NCBI RefSeq assembly: GCF_943734655.1
Contig: NC_071354.1
Location: 48,875,544 to 48,939,543 of the forward strand
Origin: Sabethes cyaneus
Taxonomy: Eukaryota > Arthropoda > Insecta > Diptera > Culicidae
Length of the DNA: 64,000 nucleotides
Direction: 5' to 3'
Shown piece after piece: positions 24,171-35,943 of this stretch. The translations under genes were made by a program, and so were the position numbers. The stretch's first letter is position 1. Every line of letters starts with the position of its first letter. Under the pieces are notes generated by a model. The model was not told the origin of the DNA and made no database searches. It worked only from the letters and a program-made list of their open reading frames with translations.

Positions 24171-24957
24171 TGTACCAACATGCTCCCATAGACTCAGGAA
24201 ACCATCACAAAAAATAAAATTAGTTCAACTAACCTGCTAGCCGCAATAAGATCTTGCAACTCGAAGCACTAAATATTGCATTCTATAAGTTCTATTACTT
24301 TTTGGGGCATAAATTACACTAAATATGGATAGTTCTGCCCAATTAAAATTTATCACTATATTTTCACTTTTACGCCGCCGTCAATTTTTCATAAATTTTT
24401 TTCGGCTGTTCCATTCGTCACATCACTTACGTCACATTCGTCACAACACTTAACTTGAGGCACAGAAAACTTTAGTTTACCACCCGAACAGTTATTTAGT
24501 AAGATATTATAATGATTTTGCCCAAACTGTTTACTTGAATTGATAGGAAAAACTTCACTTCGTTTCAATTGCAATTCCGAATCCACGACCGTCGTTGCTG
24601 TTACCAAGGGAACGAACGTATATATGGACTGATGCCAACGTAAAGATTTGAGCATGAAATTGATCAATTATTTTCGCTATTAAATTAACGGTCGAATTAA
24701 CGATACTTATAAAATTCACTGATAATAAAATTCACCGTAATCAACATCTTATGTGATAGAGCTACTGTCGAATCTAGTTCAACAGCAAGAACAGATACAC
24801 CGTTTTACGTTTCATAATTGTTCATAACTAATTATTACCTACTACTAGCAACTCTGTTTTCTGTACCTTAGCATAAACAAAACGATAGTGGCAGCGGGTC
24901 GTGAAAGTACTGAAATCTGTAAAAAATGCAGCTAAACTCTGACGACCCTCCACTTAA
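24171..24957 (-). repeat. ~780-bp dispersed repeat, copy A
   Basis: Collinear at high identity with 60485-61232 (ccatcacaaaaaataaaatt, ttagttcaactaacctgcta, gataatgcaattccgaatcc-like stretches). The reverse-oriented end also matches 16478-16685. Frames in the two full copies differ, so it is not a conserved coding region. It may be the untranslated or terminal part of a larger element. It is followed at once by a non-LTR relic at 24930. Confidence 0.8.
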
Positions 24958-25155
24958 AGCTGGACGGATACGTCCGGACAACTACCCTGCAAAAATGGTT
25001 TTCGTATCGAATCCCGTAGAAATAAGACGAAGAAGGGTACTGCGAGCGAGGTGGCAAGATCAGCTGGAGCGAGATCTGGCGAGCACTGGGTGTCCGCGCA
25101 ACTGGAGGCCAGCTGCTATGGACCGAATTAGATCAAGAAGTGCTGCTATGTAGGC
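24930..25155 (+). pseudogene. 3' end of an RTE-like retrotransposon
   Basis: A short frame encodes AGRIRPDNYPAKMVF, RARWQDQLERDL and STGCPRNWRPAAMD, matching the last ~70 residues of the relic at 50545-51115 almost residue for residue. It is followed by a taagtaagtaagtat tail at 25180-25194, the simple-repeat 3' end typical of RTE elements. This is a 5'-truncated copy. Confidence 0.8.
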
Positions 25156-25199
25156 CTTGTCATAAGACGTAAGGCCAACTAAGTAAGTAAGTATACGAA

Positions 25200-26204
25200 A
25201 TAGTCTAGTACATCCAATTTTAACAGCTCAAATGTTTAGTGAAAAGTGAAAATGTCTATTAGTTAAACAGTTATAACAAAATTAAAAGTAAAAGGGAAGT
25301 AGGTAACGTTGAAAAATCAAAAAAGGTAAAGAGCCAACAAGTCAAGATATCGTTAAGTCAAAAAGGAGTGTACCATATTAGGCATACGGACGTCAGGCAT
25401 AATGGACGTTAGGCATAATAGACGATAGTCATAACGGACGTTAGGCATAATGGACGATAGGTATTATTTGGCATGGCATCGGATTACCCACGAATGGCCG
25501 AATCAAAAAAGCCATGGGTATTGGCGTCCTTCAGAACTTGACCCTTCTTGATCAACAGACTTCGCAGCCGGTTATTAGAGTACAGGAAAATTACGGGGCT
25601 AGTGCAAAGATCCTATTAACTCTTTAGTGGCACCGCCCAGCCGTGATTCTAACATACGACGACTGGCTTATTAGGCCAGCATCGAACTCTGGAGCAAACT
25701 GGGCGACCGAATCACAAACTCAAATAAATGAAACAAATGTCATAGTAGATCTAATTTGGCCAAAATACAATGGCCGAATCGACCTGCCCAAATGTTGGAT
25801 ATATACTGTCGTTACTAGCTGCGCTCGGTCGGACTCAACTAAGGAAAAAGCATGTGCCTATGAAATGAAACTACGTTACTGGTGCTTGTCTTGACTGCAA
25901 TTTGGCATAATGTTTTTGAGTCTTCGGTTACATTTATGTACTGAATTGGCACTGTCAACTATGGCGCTGAGGTTTGAACCTGTACAACATTCTATCACGT
26001 TTGTAATATTAATTTTTTTTTGCGTCCACAGCAAATCCTGCCCCGGATAAGCGAGTGTTCACAAGGTGCATGTGCCAGCTGCAGTTCAATTGCACGTGTA
26101 TTATTTCAGTAAAGTATTTAGGGAGCGAGATGCAGTTCTTGCTTTGAAAACATGACATATCAGAGGTCCGGTTTTGGTTAGAGACGGAATAAGGTGTTTG
26201 TAGT
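25200..26204. other. Mixed low-complexity and unassigned sequence
   Basis: 25200-25370 is A-rich with aagtcaaaa words. 25375-25472 holds about five reverse-oriented copies of the 16-bp unit (ggcataatggacgttaggca). 25480-26204 has words such as ggccgaatc but no gene; the 83-codon frame at 25643-25894 has no recognisable domain. Confidence 0.5.
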
Positions 26205-26787
26205 ATTAGATTAAGATTAGATTAGATTAAGATTAGGGATAGGGATAGGGATAGGCATAGGCATAGGGATAGGGTTAGGGATAGGGATAGAGATAGAGAT
26301 AGGGATAGGGATAGGGATAGGGATCGGATACGGATAGGGATAGGGATAGAGATAGGGATAGGGATAGGGATAGGGATAGGGATAGGGATAGGGATAGGGA
26401 TAGGGATAGGGATAGGGATAGGGATAGGGATAGGGATAGGGATAGGGATAGGGATAGGGATAGGGATAGGGATAGGGATAGGGATAGGGATAGGGATAGG
26501 GATAGGGATAGGGATAGGGATAGGGATAGGGATAGGGATAGGGATAGGGATAGGGATAGGGATAGGGATAGGGATAGGGATAGGGATAGGGATAGGGATA
26601 GGGATAGGGATAGGGATAGGGATAGGGATAGGGATAGGGATAGGGATAGGGATAGGGATAGGGATAGGGATAGGGATAGGGATAGGGATAGGGATAGGGA
26701 TAGGGATAGGGATAGGGATAGGGATAGGGATAGGGATAGGGATAAAGATATAGATATAGATACAGATATAGATATAGATATAGGAAA
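26205..26787. repeat. Hexanucleotide array (GGGATA)n
   Basis: A near-perfect tract of about 65 gggata units from ~26353 to 26744, flanked by diverged units (ggcata, agagata, gatata). The long Pro-Tyr and Ser-Leu frames on the minus strand (26217-26834 and 26275-26805) are translations of the array and not genes. Confidence 0.97.
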
Positions 26788-27136
26788 GCGTATAAACCTA
26801 GACAAATCGGGTAGCCCCCCGCAGTGGCCGGCATTTCCGATAACGGATCGCCGGCAAAACTCGCGGGCTGTTGTCGTCTAGCCCTGAATCATCTGTGTAA
26901 TGTCATAAAATATTTTTACGGCGTATCATAAAAATAAACCGTGTAAAAAGAGACTTGAGTGCATGTTTTTCTGACAAATGGTCGCTTATGTTTATGCCAA
27001 TGTTTTTATAGCAACCCACCTTATACCAAACACTATTATACCAAAAGAACTCCCCGGTTTTCATTGTATTGTGACTACGCTCAAACGCGTAGTCAAAGGA
27101 AAGCGAAATTTTGTAAATTATGACTAACGTCCAATA

Positions 27137-28509
27137 GAGTAAAGCGGGGCATAAGTGCGATGTTTGAAGTTGTCATCAATTTTCTTGAGATATAATGAAG
27201 CATTGGAATAAAAAATATTTTATATTGATGTAATAACTCAATATCTTCACATTAAACTATAAATCATCTAGAGTAATAGTGTTATGCAACATAAATTCTC
27301 CACGTTTCTGATCAAGTGCCGAATCGCAAAGCGCGAATACCGCGGGGCAAAAGTGCGAAGTTTGAATCCATGGAATTAGCACAACAGTAGCTAGCAAAAC
27401 CATAATATTTTGAATCTGCGATGTGTTTTTTGTAAGGAATATTCTTAATTTGCACCATTCCTGTTTTTCGCTGGCGTACTGCAGCCTCAGATCGAAACTT
27501 TACGAAACGTTTTTTGTTTCACCAGCGACACTGTTTTTCTTCGCCCAGCAACTGTAGAGCACACAGTTTTCGGCTGATCTTCCATTTTTAGTATTTGTAA
27601 TATAGTACCTAAAACTGTACATAATTTAGTTTTTATGACCATAGATTTTACAATTTACGGAGGGAACGTTAGAAGAAAGTAATGAAACAAAGAGTCGATA
27701 AAATCGCAGATTGAGACCAAGTGTGGAGGGGAAAGAGCGGCAGATGAGAGGGTAAGGGAGGGTCATATGAAGCAATGCTTAAGAAGTTGTTTACCGTAAT
27801 CATTTATCTAAGCTGGGGGATTCCATGAATCGAACCAAGCTGTAATCGGAGCATTACAGCCGGATTTGAACCCACTCCTCTCACCTTGGCAGACACAAAT
27901 TGTGCCTCTTCGTCCATCTACTGTAGAAACCACCGACGGTCTATTCCATAAGAACCGGGGGAGCCTTTCCCCGAACACCCACGTTGAGAATCGCGGCTAA
28001 CACGCTGACAGACGAACAGCGTCACGCGCAGTACCTTATAAGTCGCAAGCGCCTGCATAGTGTCGCCGTCTCGTCAGTAAAACGAATTAGATTCTTGGTC
28101 CACTTCGCACTTTTGCCCCGTCCGTGAATCGCACTTTTGCCCCGCTAGGCACTTGACGCGGTTTGATCAAATTACGGAAAAGCGAAATATATTTTGTAAA
28201 TTCTTCACACCGCAATTTCAAAAGACATGGCTGAGTGATGTAAAACGCTGTTACAATTTTTCAACAAGTTATATCTTCCTGTTGATATCGTATTTGCCGT
28301 ATAACGAAATATTACATCAAAACCGTTCTGAAATAACATGTACCCATAACTCAGCAACTATGCTTTGTAAACAACACATGTTTACGATAGATTCAAGCTG
28401 TCAAAGTTTTCATCCATCCATGCCAATGTAGTCAATTTACTCGGAATCTGCACTGATAAATTATTGAATCGCACTTTTACCCTCATTGCACTTTTGCCTC
28501 TCCTTACTC
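27137..28509. mobile_element. TA-flanked inverted-repeat element in foldback arm 1
   Basis: The left end gagtaaagcggggcataagt and the reverse complement of the right end, gagtaaggagaggcaaaagt, are imperfect inverted repeats flanked by TA on both sides (27135-27136 and 28510-28511). Internal copies of gcggggcaaaagtgcga occur near 27340 and 28110-28150 in both orientations. A TA duplication suggests Tc1/mariner-like integration, though no transposase remains. The insertion splits a 16-bp repeat unit of the foldback arm. A minus-strand tRNA-like B-box (gggttcaaatcc) lies near 27873. Confidence 0.75.
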
Positions 28510-28606
28510 TATATCTACCGTCCATTATGCCTATCATCCATTATACCTATCGTGCATTATGCCTAACGTCCATTGTGCCTAATGTCCGTATGCCTATCGT
28601 CGCGCA

Positions 28607-28973
28607 CCCGCCAAAAAGTCGAAAAAGCCATAAACGGAAAGTTTAAAGGCTAAACAGCTAGAAGGCGAACAAGTTAAAATGTTAAAATTTCTAAAAGTGC
28701 AAAAAATTTAAAAGTTAAAACGTCAAAAGATCAAGTAAAAGTAAAAAATCAAGCAAGTAATCAAGCAGTAACAAATCAAAAAGTTAATAAATCAGCAAAA
28801 TCGTTGAATCACGAAGTCAATACGTCAACCAAGAAGTCAACAAATGAAGAAGTCAAGATGTCAAGGAGACAGAGAAGTCAAAACATCAAGATGACAAGAA
28901 GTCAGAATGTCAAAAATTAGAAACGCGAAAGTCAAAAACGTTCAAAATTCAAAATTTAGGAAGTTAGAAATTG
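28607..28973. repeat. A-rich degenerate (AAGTCAAAA)n loop
   Basis: The plus strand is built of variants of aagtcaaaa, aaaagttaaaa and aagaagtcaa without fixed period. It forms the loop of the foldback element. Similar tracts occur at 25310-25370 and 62930-63300. Confidence 0.75.
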
Positions 28974-29697
28974 GACGGTAGACATACGGACTTTAGGCAT
29001 ACGGACATTAAGCATAATCGGCATTAGGCACAATGGACGACAGGCATGATGGACGATAGGCATGATGCACGATAGGCATAATGGACGTTAGGCATAATTT
29101 ACAAAACTTCGCTTTTCTATGAACACGCTTTTCAGCCAACCATTGCTCTTTCAAAATACAATAAGAACCTGTGCCGCCCATTTAACATAAATTTATATCG
29201 CTTAATGCGGTTTAGCATAGTGTCGTTTACCATAAAAGCACTGGCATAAACATAAGGAAACATCTAGAAGGAGTCACTCGGCATAACGACTTTTTGGCAT
29301 AATTCTGTAAGTAATATTTTATGACGTTTTATAAACGATTCAGGGCAAGAAGGCAGCGCGGGCGTACCAGCCACTGCGGGAGCAACCCTTTCCCGCGTAA
29401 GCACCTCGATCTAGGTTTATTTGCGTTGCTAGGTCTAACGACTCTTGTTAGTTTTCTCTAGCCCACGCATCGACTTATCGGGCTGATACCGAATAACAAA
29501 CAGCCGAAAGTCAAATGACCGAACAAATTCAGCAATTTGCGTTTCGGTCATTTGTTATTTCATCCAATTAAGATTCGGCCTTTTGTGATTCGGGTACTTG
29601 TATTTCGGCCATTAGTAGGTATTCGGATTCACCCTATGGCAATACTTTTTTAAACTGAGTCGATTGCAGTCGACCTTTTGCAAACTAATGGCAGATT

Positions 29698-29885
29698 ACC
29701 TAGCTTCCATTATGCCTACCACGCATTATACCTACCGTCCATTATGCCTATCGTCCACTGTGCCTATTGCCCATTATGTCTGTTTTTTATTCTTTATTAC
29801 AGATGTTTTTAGCTTGCGGCTGGTTCGCCTCTTCATTATGCCTGTCGTCCATTACTTCTAACGTCCATTATGCGTAACGTCTGTC
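29698..29885. repeat. 16-bp repeat cluster (CGTCCATTATGCCTAT)
   Basis: About eight imperfect units in plus orientation, interrupted by unrelated sequence at 29775-29830. Together with the reverse-oriented units at 28974-29098 it could form a second, looser inverted pair. Confidence 0.7.
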
Positions 29886-29889
29886 CGTA

Positions 29890-30700
29890 ACAGTAAAAAA
29901 TTTTTAAACATGGGATACTCGTAAACTGTTTAGTGATTCTGAATAAGAAGCCAAGTTTCTCAGAAGATTTAGAACAGATAAAAGTTATATGATTCTTAAT
30001 TGTCAATTTTGAATCTAATAGAAATCCTTTTTTTACGACATTTTTCCACGTAAGACAATTTTCGAGATTATATAAACAAATGATATGGCTGATCGCTTGC
30101 GTATAATCGCATTTTGAAGCATTTAACACCATCCTGTTGGTGTTGCACCAATCAGCAAAAATCTTCAGTTGCGATTGTAACAATTGGGTGTCCGAGATAT
30201 TCTTAATTCTGGAGAAGAGTTTAAAATCATCGGCATACAATTATTTGACGCATTTAGACTTAAGGGTAAGATGAATGTCATTAAGGTACAGCAAGAAAAT
30301 GTATGGATCTAAATGACTTCCTTGTGGCACGCCGGATGTGACAGAAAAGAGCAAAGAAATAGTATTTCCAGTGTTGAGGGACATAGTTCTACCGGTAAGG
30401 TATGATTAAAACCAGTTATGGATATTGCCGCTTAATTCAAGCCTCCGGAGGTTCGATACAGCGATTTGATGATTTATTTTGTCGAAGGCCGCTGATAAAT
30501 CCGTAAGGAAACTAACCGAAAGCAAAGGTATGTTGAAAATGCGGACCAGTTGAGTACTAAGAGCTAATCCACATTTATTCAGTATGATTTAAGGAATATC
30601 GCCAGGACCATGATTCTAGACTTGTTGGTCGTGGAGGATTTCATATAGGATATATCGGAAGTTGTTGTTGGAAAAAATCGCATGCTGCAGTTTTTTTTTG
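29890..30700 (-). pseudogene. Non-LTR reverse transcriptase relic (Jockey/CR1-like)
   Basis: Read on the minus strand, pieces resemble AFDKINHQI (~30480), the SVTSGVPQGSHLDPYIFLLY block (30290-30355), LNDIHL and then YADDFKLFSRI (30205-30240). The longest open piece, 29836-30240, continues through LKIFADWCNTNRMVLNASKC, typical of the RT thumb region. Stops separate the pieces. The GVPQGSxLxP block differs from the GVRQGCxLSP block of the RTE element at 47.3-50.3 kb, so this is a different clade. Confidence 0.75.
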
Positions 30701-30714
30701 AAATTTGTGTATTT

Positions 30715-32612
30715 GAACAGAACGTATATAGCAAAATTAAAAACATAATGTCTATGCCTATTCATAAAACTCTAATCGTCAATTTCTCAGCTTCAATCTC
30801 AGGTGTTGTCTAACGTTCGGGAACAGCCCATTGGCGAGCTTCATCGGAATCCGCGTTTGCTCCGTCGGTTCGATCCTGAAATTAAGCAGCAGCTGGTACA
30901 TGATAGCCTTTATCTCCATCAGGGCCAACCGGGAACCGATGCAGTTTCTAGGACCAACTCCAAATGGTAGGTACGCAGCCATGTTGATGTTGCCCCGGTT
31001 AGTTTCGTTAAACCGTTCCGGGTCGAATTTGTCAGGATTGGGGAAGTATTTCGGATCGAAATGGATGCCATGTATTGGAAACCAGACGGCGGTCCCTTGG
31101 TCAATAGTGAATTTCAATCCATCTCCTGTGTCCAGCGTGTAATCCTTGACGCAATAACGATCAACCATTGGATTTGGCCACTTTCTAAGAGTTTCTGACA
31201 TGACCATATCAAAGTACCTCATCGATTGTAAAATATCGTACGTTAGCGGTTGGCCCTCTAACTGGTTGTTGATTTCGGTGATTTCCTCAAAGAGTTTCTC
31301 TTGAACATCAGGATTCACTGCTAGTTCGTACGCCATGAACGTCAATCCCGAAGATATTCCTTCGAATCCTGCGAAGAAGAACAGCAGACACTGCGCTGTA
31401 ATTTCCGGATCCGTAAGAGGTTTACTATGAGTCGTCCCAAAGTCTGATTCCTGAACGGTTGCGAAGCCTTCGTTTTCAGTTGTTTTTTCTTGCTGATGTT
31501 TCAAAATGCCTTTCTTTGCCATCATCAGCAGATGAACCATATCCGGCCGAACGATACCGTGGGCTTCTCTGTTTTGCATAGCATCTTTGATAATCTTCGA
31601 GAAAAAGTGTATTTGCTTTCTTTCGACGACGTCGATTCCGAATTTCTCCATCAGTTTTGGGAAAAATGCAAAACCCATAACTCTTATTATAATAGAAGTC
31701 CTGAAAAAGCTTACCATAGAAGTACCCATCGTATAGAAGTCATTTTTTGTGTCCTCTATTGAGTTCACCTGTAACCCGAAGGCACAACTCGCTATAATGT
31801 CGGTTGAAATTCGAGAAAATAAATCCTTTATTTCACCATCTATAAATCCCGTATCAGCAGCTTTCGAACGTAGGACTGAAATCATTCCACTGTTGTACTG
31901 CGTGATTAATTCGAACATCGCACGCATTTTACTGCCCGTGAACGCCGGACTCAGTGTAGCTCGCATGTCGCGCCACTTTTGACCTCTCAACGAGAATAAA
32001 ACTTTATTAAATAACATGTTCGGATTGTCGTTATTGTTTACGCCAAACATTGGTCGCCGATCAATGAAAAATTCAAAATCTTTCACCGAAATTTGCTTAA
32101 TGAGTTCTGGATCACGAATCACAAAGATACGATAGTTGGTGTCAAACATGCCAAATACTCTGCAAATATAATAAAAACACACAGCTTAAATACCCAATCT
32201 GGGTTTGACGGTAATAATCATTTCAACGTACTTTACACCAGCAAATTTATCGTAAATCTGTTTAACGAAGTCGTTTGCAGATATTCTCTTCAACATAAGA
32301 GCACTAGTGCTTCCGAAAACTGGCACCGCTGCCAGCGACGGTATTGGCTTATCGTGAAAATAACCGTGATCTTTAGTGAGCCATCGATAAATGCGCCAAA
32401 ACAGAGCTAGCACTATCGCAAGATAAAGAACGTTCACATCCATGGTCGCTCCGCTCCCCGTGACTGATGCGCAGATACTGCTGGATTCGTTTCTGGACGG
32501 GTGTTTCTATGCTAACGATAAAAATTTGGCTGCTTTTATTCTATTTTCGGCGCGTGTGTTGGGTTGGATTGTTGGTGGTATTTGCTACTCACTTCTTTGT
32601 TTTGATACAACT
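30715..32612 (-). repeat. Duplicated block B, containing P450 gene 4
   Basis: Partner of block A at 21785-23730. Coding, intron, proximal upstream and short downstream segments align end to end. Downstream homology ends near 30715, where an A-tract (minus strand) begins next to the RT relic. Confidence 0.88.
30779..32443 (-). CDS. CYP9J: Cytochrome P450, CYP9 family (CYP9J-like), gene 4
   Basis: Predicted 530-residue P450, complement(join(30779..32159, 32232..32443)), with a 72-bp phase-2 intron identical in placement and length to gene 3. Anchor MDVNVLYLAIVLALFWRIYR, hinge DKPIPSLAAVP, C-helix WRDMR, K-helix ETLRKW, FDPERFNETNR, and FGVGPRNCIG with the heme ligand near Cys477. The I-helix reads FAGFEGISSG: a normal Ala-Gly-Phe-Glu, followed, as in gene 3, by Gly in place of Thr/Ser. 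The change therefore preceded the duplication or was copied with it. By eye roughly nine in ten residues match gene 3, with no frame damage in either. The likely cell role is ER-bound monooxygenase; the substrate is unknown. Confidence 0.94.
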
Positions 32613-35600
32613 ACCAAAAAACCTGCTTCGCATTATGTTTTTATGTCTAGAATGAGTTATACCATATGACGTCGAATCGAAAATAATTTGTCCGCCGAAT
32701 CGGGTGTACAATAATGTCCACCACCTTGACTTTGAGGTCACGCAACGGCTGCTGGTTCGTTTAGTTAATGTTTTAGTTGAAGCCCCCTCATCCCCGGAAT
32801 ACAAAGCGGTGTGGCACAAACGTGGGTAGCATATATACAATTACCGACCCGGTCAATTATAACTAATTTAGGGATATCATGACCATGACAATGATATGGA
32901 GTGGAATTTGTCATCTAGAATTCGTCAGTCACTCGTCTAGAATATATATCTTGTACAGTACTCGTTGATTATTTCCATGCTCATAGTTCCATCTCCATTA
33001 ATGGCAAGAAAACTTGGCAAGTTGTACCGCAAACGAACCAAATTCCTACCAAAAGTGAGCTAGCTTTCCATCCGACCATTGTATGCCAAATGATTTTATG
33101 TCATACAGATTAACCCCTCTCCGCTCAGCCTGCGCTTACGCCCAGTGCATTGTACACTGCAAATCTCAAGCCCACTTGATTATATTACTGATAACTGATC
33201 ACAGGATGAATCAGACTTGTTACCAAAACGATAAAAATGACCATCAGGAGCTATCTTGCCACTCAATCTGAACGAAACCAGGTGTTGTCTCCGTTGCGTC
33301 AGAAGGAAGAAAGCGAAAAAATCGAAAAGTGTGCTTACTTATTTACTAATGATATCGTGAAGCAAAGGATCATATGTTTACAGCTCTGCAATTTAATCAG
33401 TTCTTCGGTTGCTGTATTATCGATGCGCTTTGACGGTGAATCGTCTGGCAAATATGCAGGCGCCTTATTGATAAAAGAGATTTTGCGTTATGCATTCTTC
33501 CAGCAATGACTAAAGCTGAACTTTATATATCAGTATGTCATAATATGTCTGCAATTCATCTTATATTTGAGAAAAATAAAAAATAAAAAAGTATATCTTT
33601 TTTTGTAATTTAAGTTTTAAACAGCAGCATAGCATAGCAGCAGCATAGTTTGACCGCTCGTGAGTTGCCCGCGATTGATCTAGATCAGCTGAGATTGCAC
33701 AAAGGACCTTCAGAACGATGCTTGGGAGTAGCAGATCATTCTCAGTGTGCATTTTCTGGTGATCTAATTCTTTGTGATGATCAATAGCAAAGCTGGCCAC
33801 GCCCATGCAGGTCAATTTGGGAGGGAAAGGAATGTTAGTCCGACACTTGCTGCTACTAGAGACCGAGGAATCCTCTGCATCATCCACAAGTATCACAGGA
33901 AGGAGTTGTTGTTTTTTTTTTTTTGTATGCCAGAAGGGCATTGGGTTAAAAGGCCACTGCGACAGTTGTTGTTGTTAGTAGAAAGGAATTGATCTGGATC
34001 CACCGAGGCAGGTGGTGCGATCACTATCATTTGAGCTCGCGTACGATTTGAGGACGTTTTTGGTTACGTGGCCATTGCGAAACAGGTTGTGGAGATCCGA
34101 CATACCGATATAGGAAAAAACTATGAGAAATCATCAGTTTACCGCACCGAAAGTTATGTGCTATCAACATATTCGATTCGTTCGAAATCGCGTGCGGTCA
34201 GTTATTAAATACCGATATATATTTGTTGCTATGCACGAAAGCTGTTCCGAGCCAAACGGGTTTATTTTGGCAATTTAATCGAAAACATTGACTGCGCGAG
34301 ATACCTTTTGGCATCCTTCGATCATCGAACTTGCCTAAAAACTCTGACTACTTTATTAAGGAACTGTATAAAAGCTATCAAGCTTTTGATATTCGATAAT
34401 CATATGATCAAAATAACGCGCGATGTTCCTAGGTAACCGATTTTACGCTTAAAATACACGTTTATAAGATTTCAATAAAAGTTCCGGTTGGTGAACGCAC
34501 CATTGCTAAGTGTGCTCAAATGAATTCAAAATGGCGTCCTAAAACAACCGCTGTCGGAAAAATGTAGCGAGCGAGACACGAAAGCAAACGATGCTAAATT
34601 ACCATCCGAAAAGATTCTCAGTATGTAAGTACCGGTTGTTTGAGACTAACCTGGATATTCGGAAATTTTCGTGTAAAGCCAGTAATTAAGAAAATTAAAA
34701 TAAAAAATACAACTGTTTTATAAATGAAATATAATGGTAATGGTACTACATAATGAACCAAAGTTTGAAAATTTATATCGAGAAATATTATACACATGCG
34801 AGATTTACGGTGGCTTGAAAACCTCGTGACAAATTTAAATTTATTATAGCTGAAATTAAAAATCAGGCACAATGAAGTGTACCAATCTAGTCCCTAAGTT
34901 GACAAGCATTTTCTCCTATCAACACTAATATACAGAGATATAGCGCCCTGCAAGCGTTTTTTTGTAATTTAAGTTTTAAACATTAAAAAAATATTACGGG
35001 AAATCTGTTCGTAAATATTGCTTCAAAGTAACAAAATTGTTATACTCAGGGCTGTCATTCGCTCACACTATGCGCCCAATGTTCCAATATTATGCCTGGT
35101 CGCACAGAGCGATTCGGCAACACACCTCTACAGCTAATATGCACACAGCGTACGAGCGAAAGCGGAGTGGGAGCGAACGACAGCACTCGGTGAAAATCGC
35201 CCAGTGAGTGACAAACAGCACTTGGTGCTACCCTTTGCCACACTCCGTGCGGAATTGCGCAAAAAAATTGTTTTGTATTTACAAATTTTCTGCCCTTTTA
35301 AAAGTGAAAATACACGCTGCACTGAACAACTAATATGGTCTATGTTAAGTTAGTACGGATCAGACACCGCAACAGTAAAAATGTTTTTTTCAATCACACC
35401 ACTTCAACTGACCCAGCGCAGGGTGTACAATCCAGCCGCGCAGAGTGCGGCTCTTGGTGAGGTAAAGCACGCAGCAAATTTATCACTCTGCGTTTGCGAC
35501 TGCCTTTTGTTGGTGCGCGTAAAACACGAAAGAGCGTGTTTAGCAAAAGAGACACTGAAGGGAATTTGTGGGCGAACACACACCGCATGGCGAGTGTTGT

Positions 35601-35943
35601 GTTGTTTAAGAATGTGTGTCTTTTGGTCTGCGCTGCGGTTTATGCCACCTCTGGTTATACTACATTGGAGCATATAAATGTTTAAGTTTTTAAAGTTACA
35701 AATCTAATGTCATTTTGTCTGACTTGTGTCTGCCTCTGTACACGGCCAAGACGTAAACCCTTTTTCTGCAAAGTGAGCGAGTATCTGATGCGAAAAATGA
35801 TAAAACTGAATGAACTGGAAAGTGTTAGATATAGGCCAAAAATATTGGGTTGTTCAATGTCAGGTGAGACTCCAACCCACGATCTTTCGGTTGCCGGCTA
35901 AATGTTTTATTGCTCTAAACTACTGCCGCACCTTTATATTAGA
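32613..35943. other. Long gene-poor interval
   Basis: No supported gene in 3.3 kb. A 26-bp direct repeat (tttttttgtaatttaagttt followed by taaaca) occurs at 33598-33623 and 34957-34982. 35040-35690 is richer in G+C and crowded with short overlapping frames on both strands (for example 35381-35677, 98 codons, and 35404-35673) that carry no recognisable domain. A weak tRNA-like segment on the minus strand near 35845-35935 could be a SINE remnant. Confidence 0.45.

Larger units (their letters stand above)
26788..29428. mobile_element. Foldback-type element with ~450-bp inverted arms
   Basis: Arm 1 is 26788-27136 plus 28510-28606. Arm 2 is 28974-29428 in reverse complement. They share, in order: ataaacctaga; ccgcagtggc; ccctgaatc; gtcataaaatatt; ttatgtttatgcca; gcgaa(a/g)ttttgtaaatta; then multiple 16-bp cgtccattatgcctat units. 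The loop, 28607-28973, is A-rich (aagtcaaaa words). Arm 1 is split by a 1373-bp TA-flanked element. No transposase is present. The structure resembles Drosophila FB-type foldback elements in having tandem repeats in the arms, but I do not claim relationship. Confidence 0.7.

Noticed and set aside
26205..26787. Hexamer array as interstitial telomeric repeat
   Set aside because: GGGATA is neither the insect TTAGG nor the vertebrate TTAGGG repeat, and dipterans lack telomerase-type telomeres.
26217..26834. Long Pro-Tyr and Ser-Leu open frames on the minus strand
   Set aside because: They are translations of the (GGGATA)n array in different frames and end where the array ends.
27830..27905. tRNA-like B-box gggttcaaatcc on the minus strand
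   Set aside because: The B-box is good, but no matching A-box, acceptor stem or T-run was found. It lies within the TA-flanked element and is likely internal repeat sequence.
35040..35690. G+C-richer block with many overlapping frames, considered as a gene
   Set aside because: No frame has a recognisable domain, a clear start context or splice-consistent continuation.
35845..35935. tRNA-like segment on the minus strand with a weak B-box
   Set aside because: The B-box is degenerate (gggttggagtc), no cloverleaf could be drawn, and no discriminator or terminator was evident; at most a SINE remnant.
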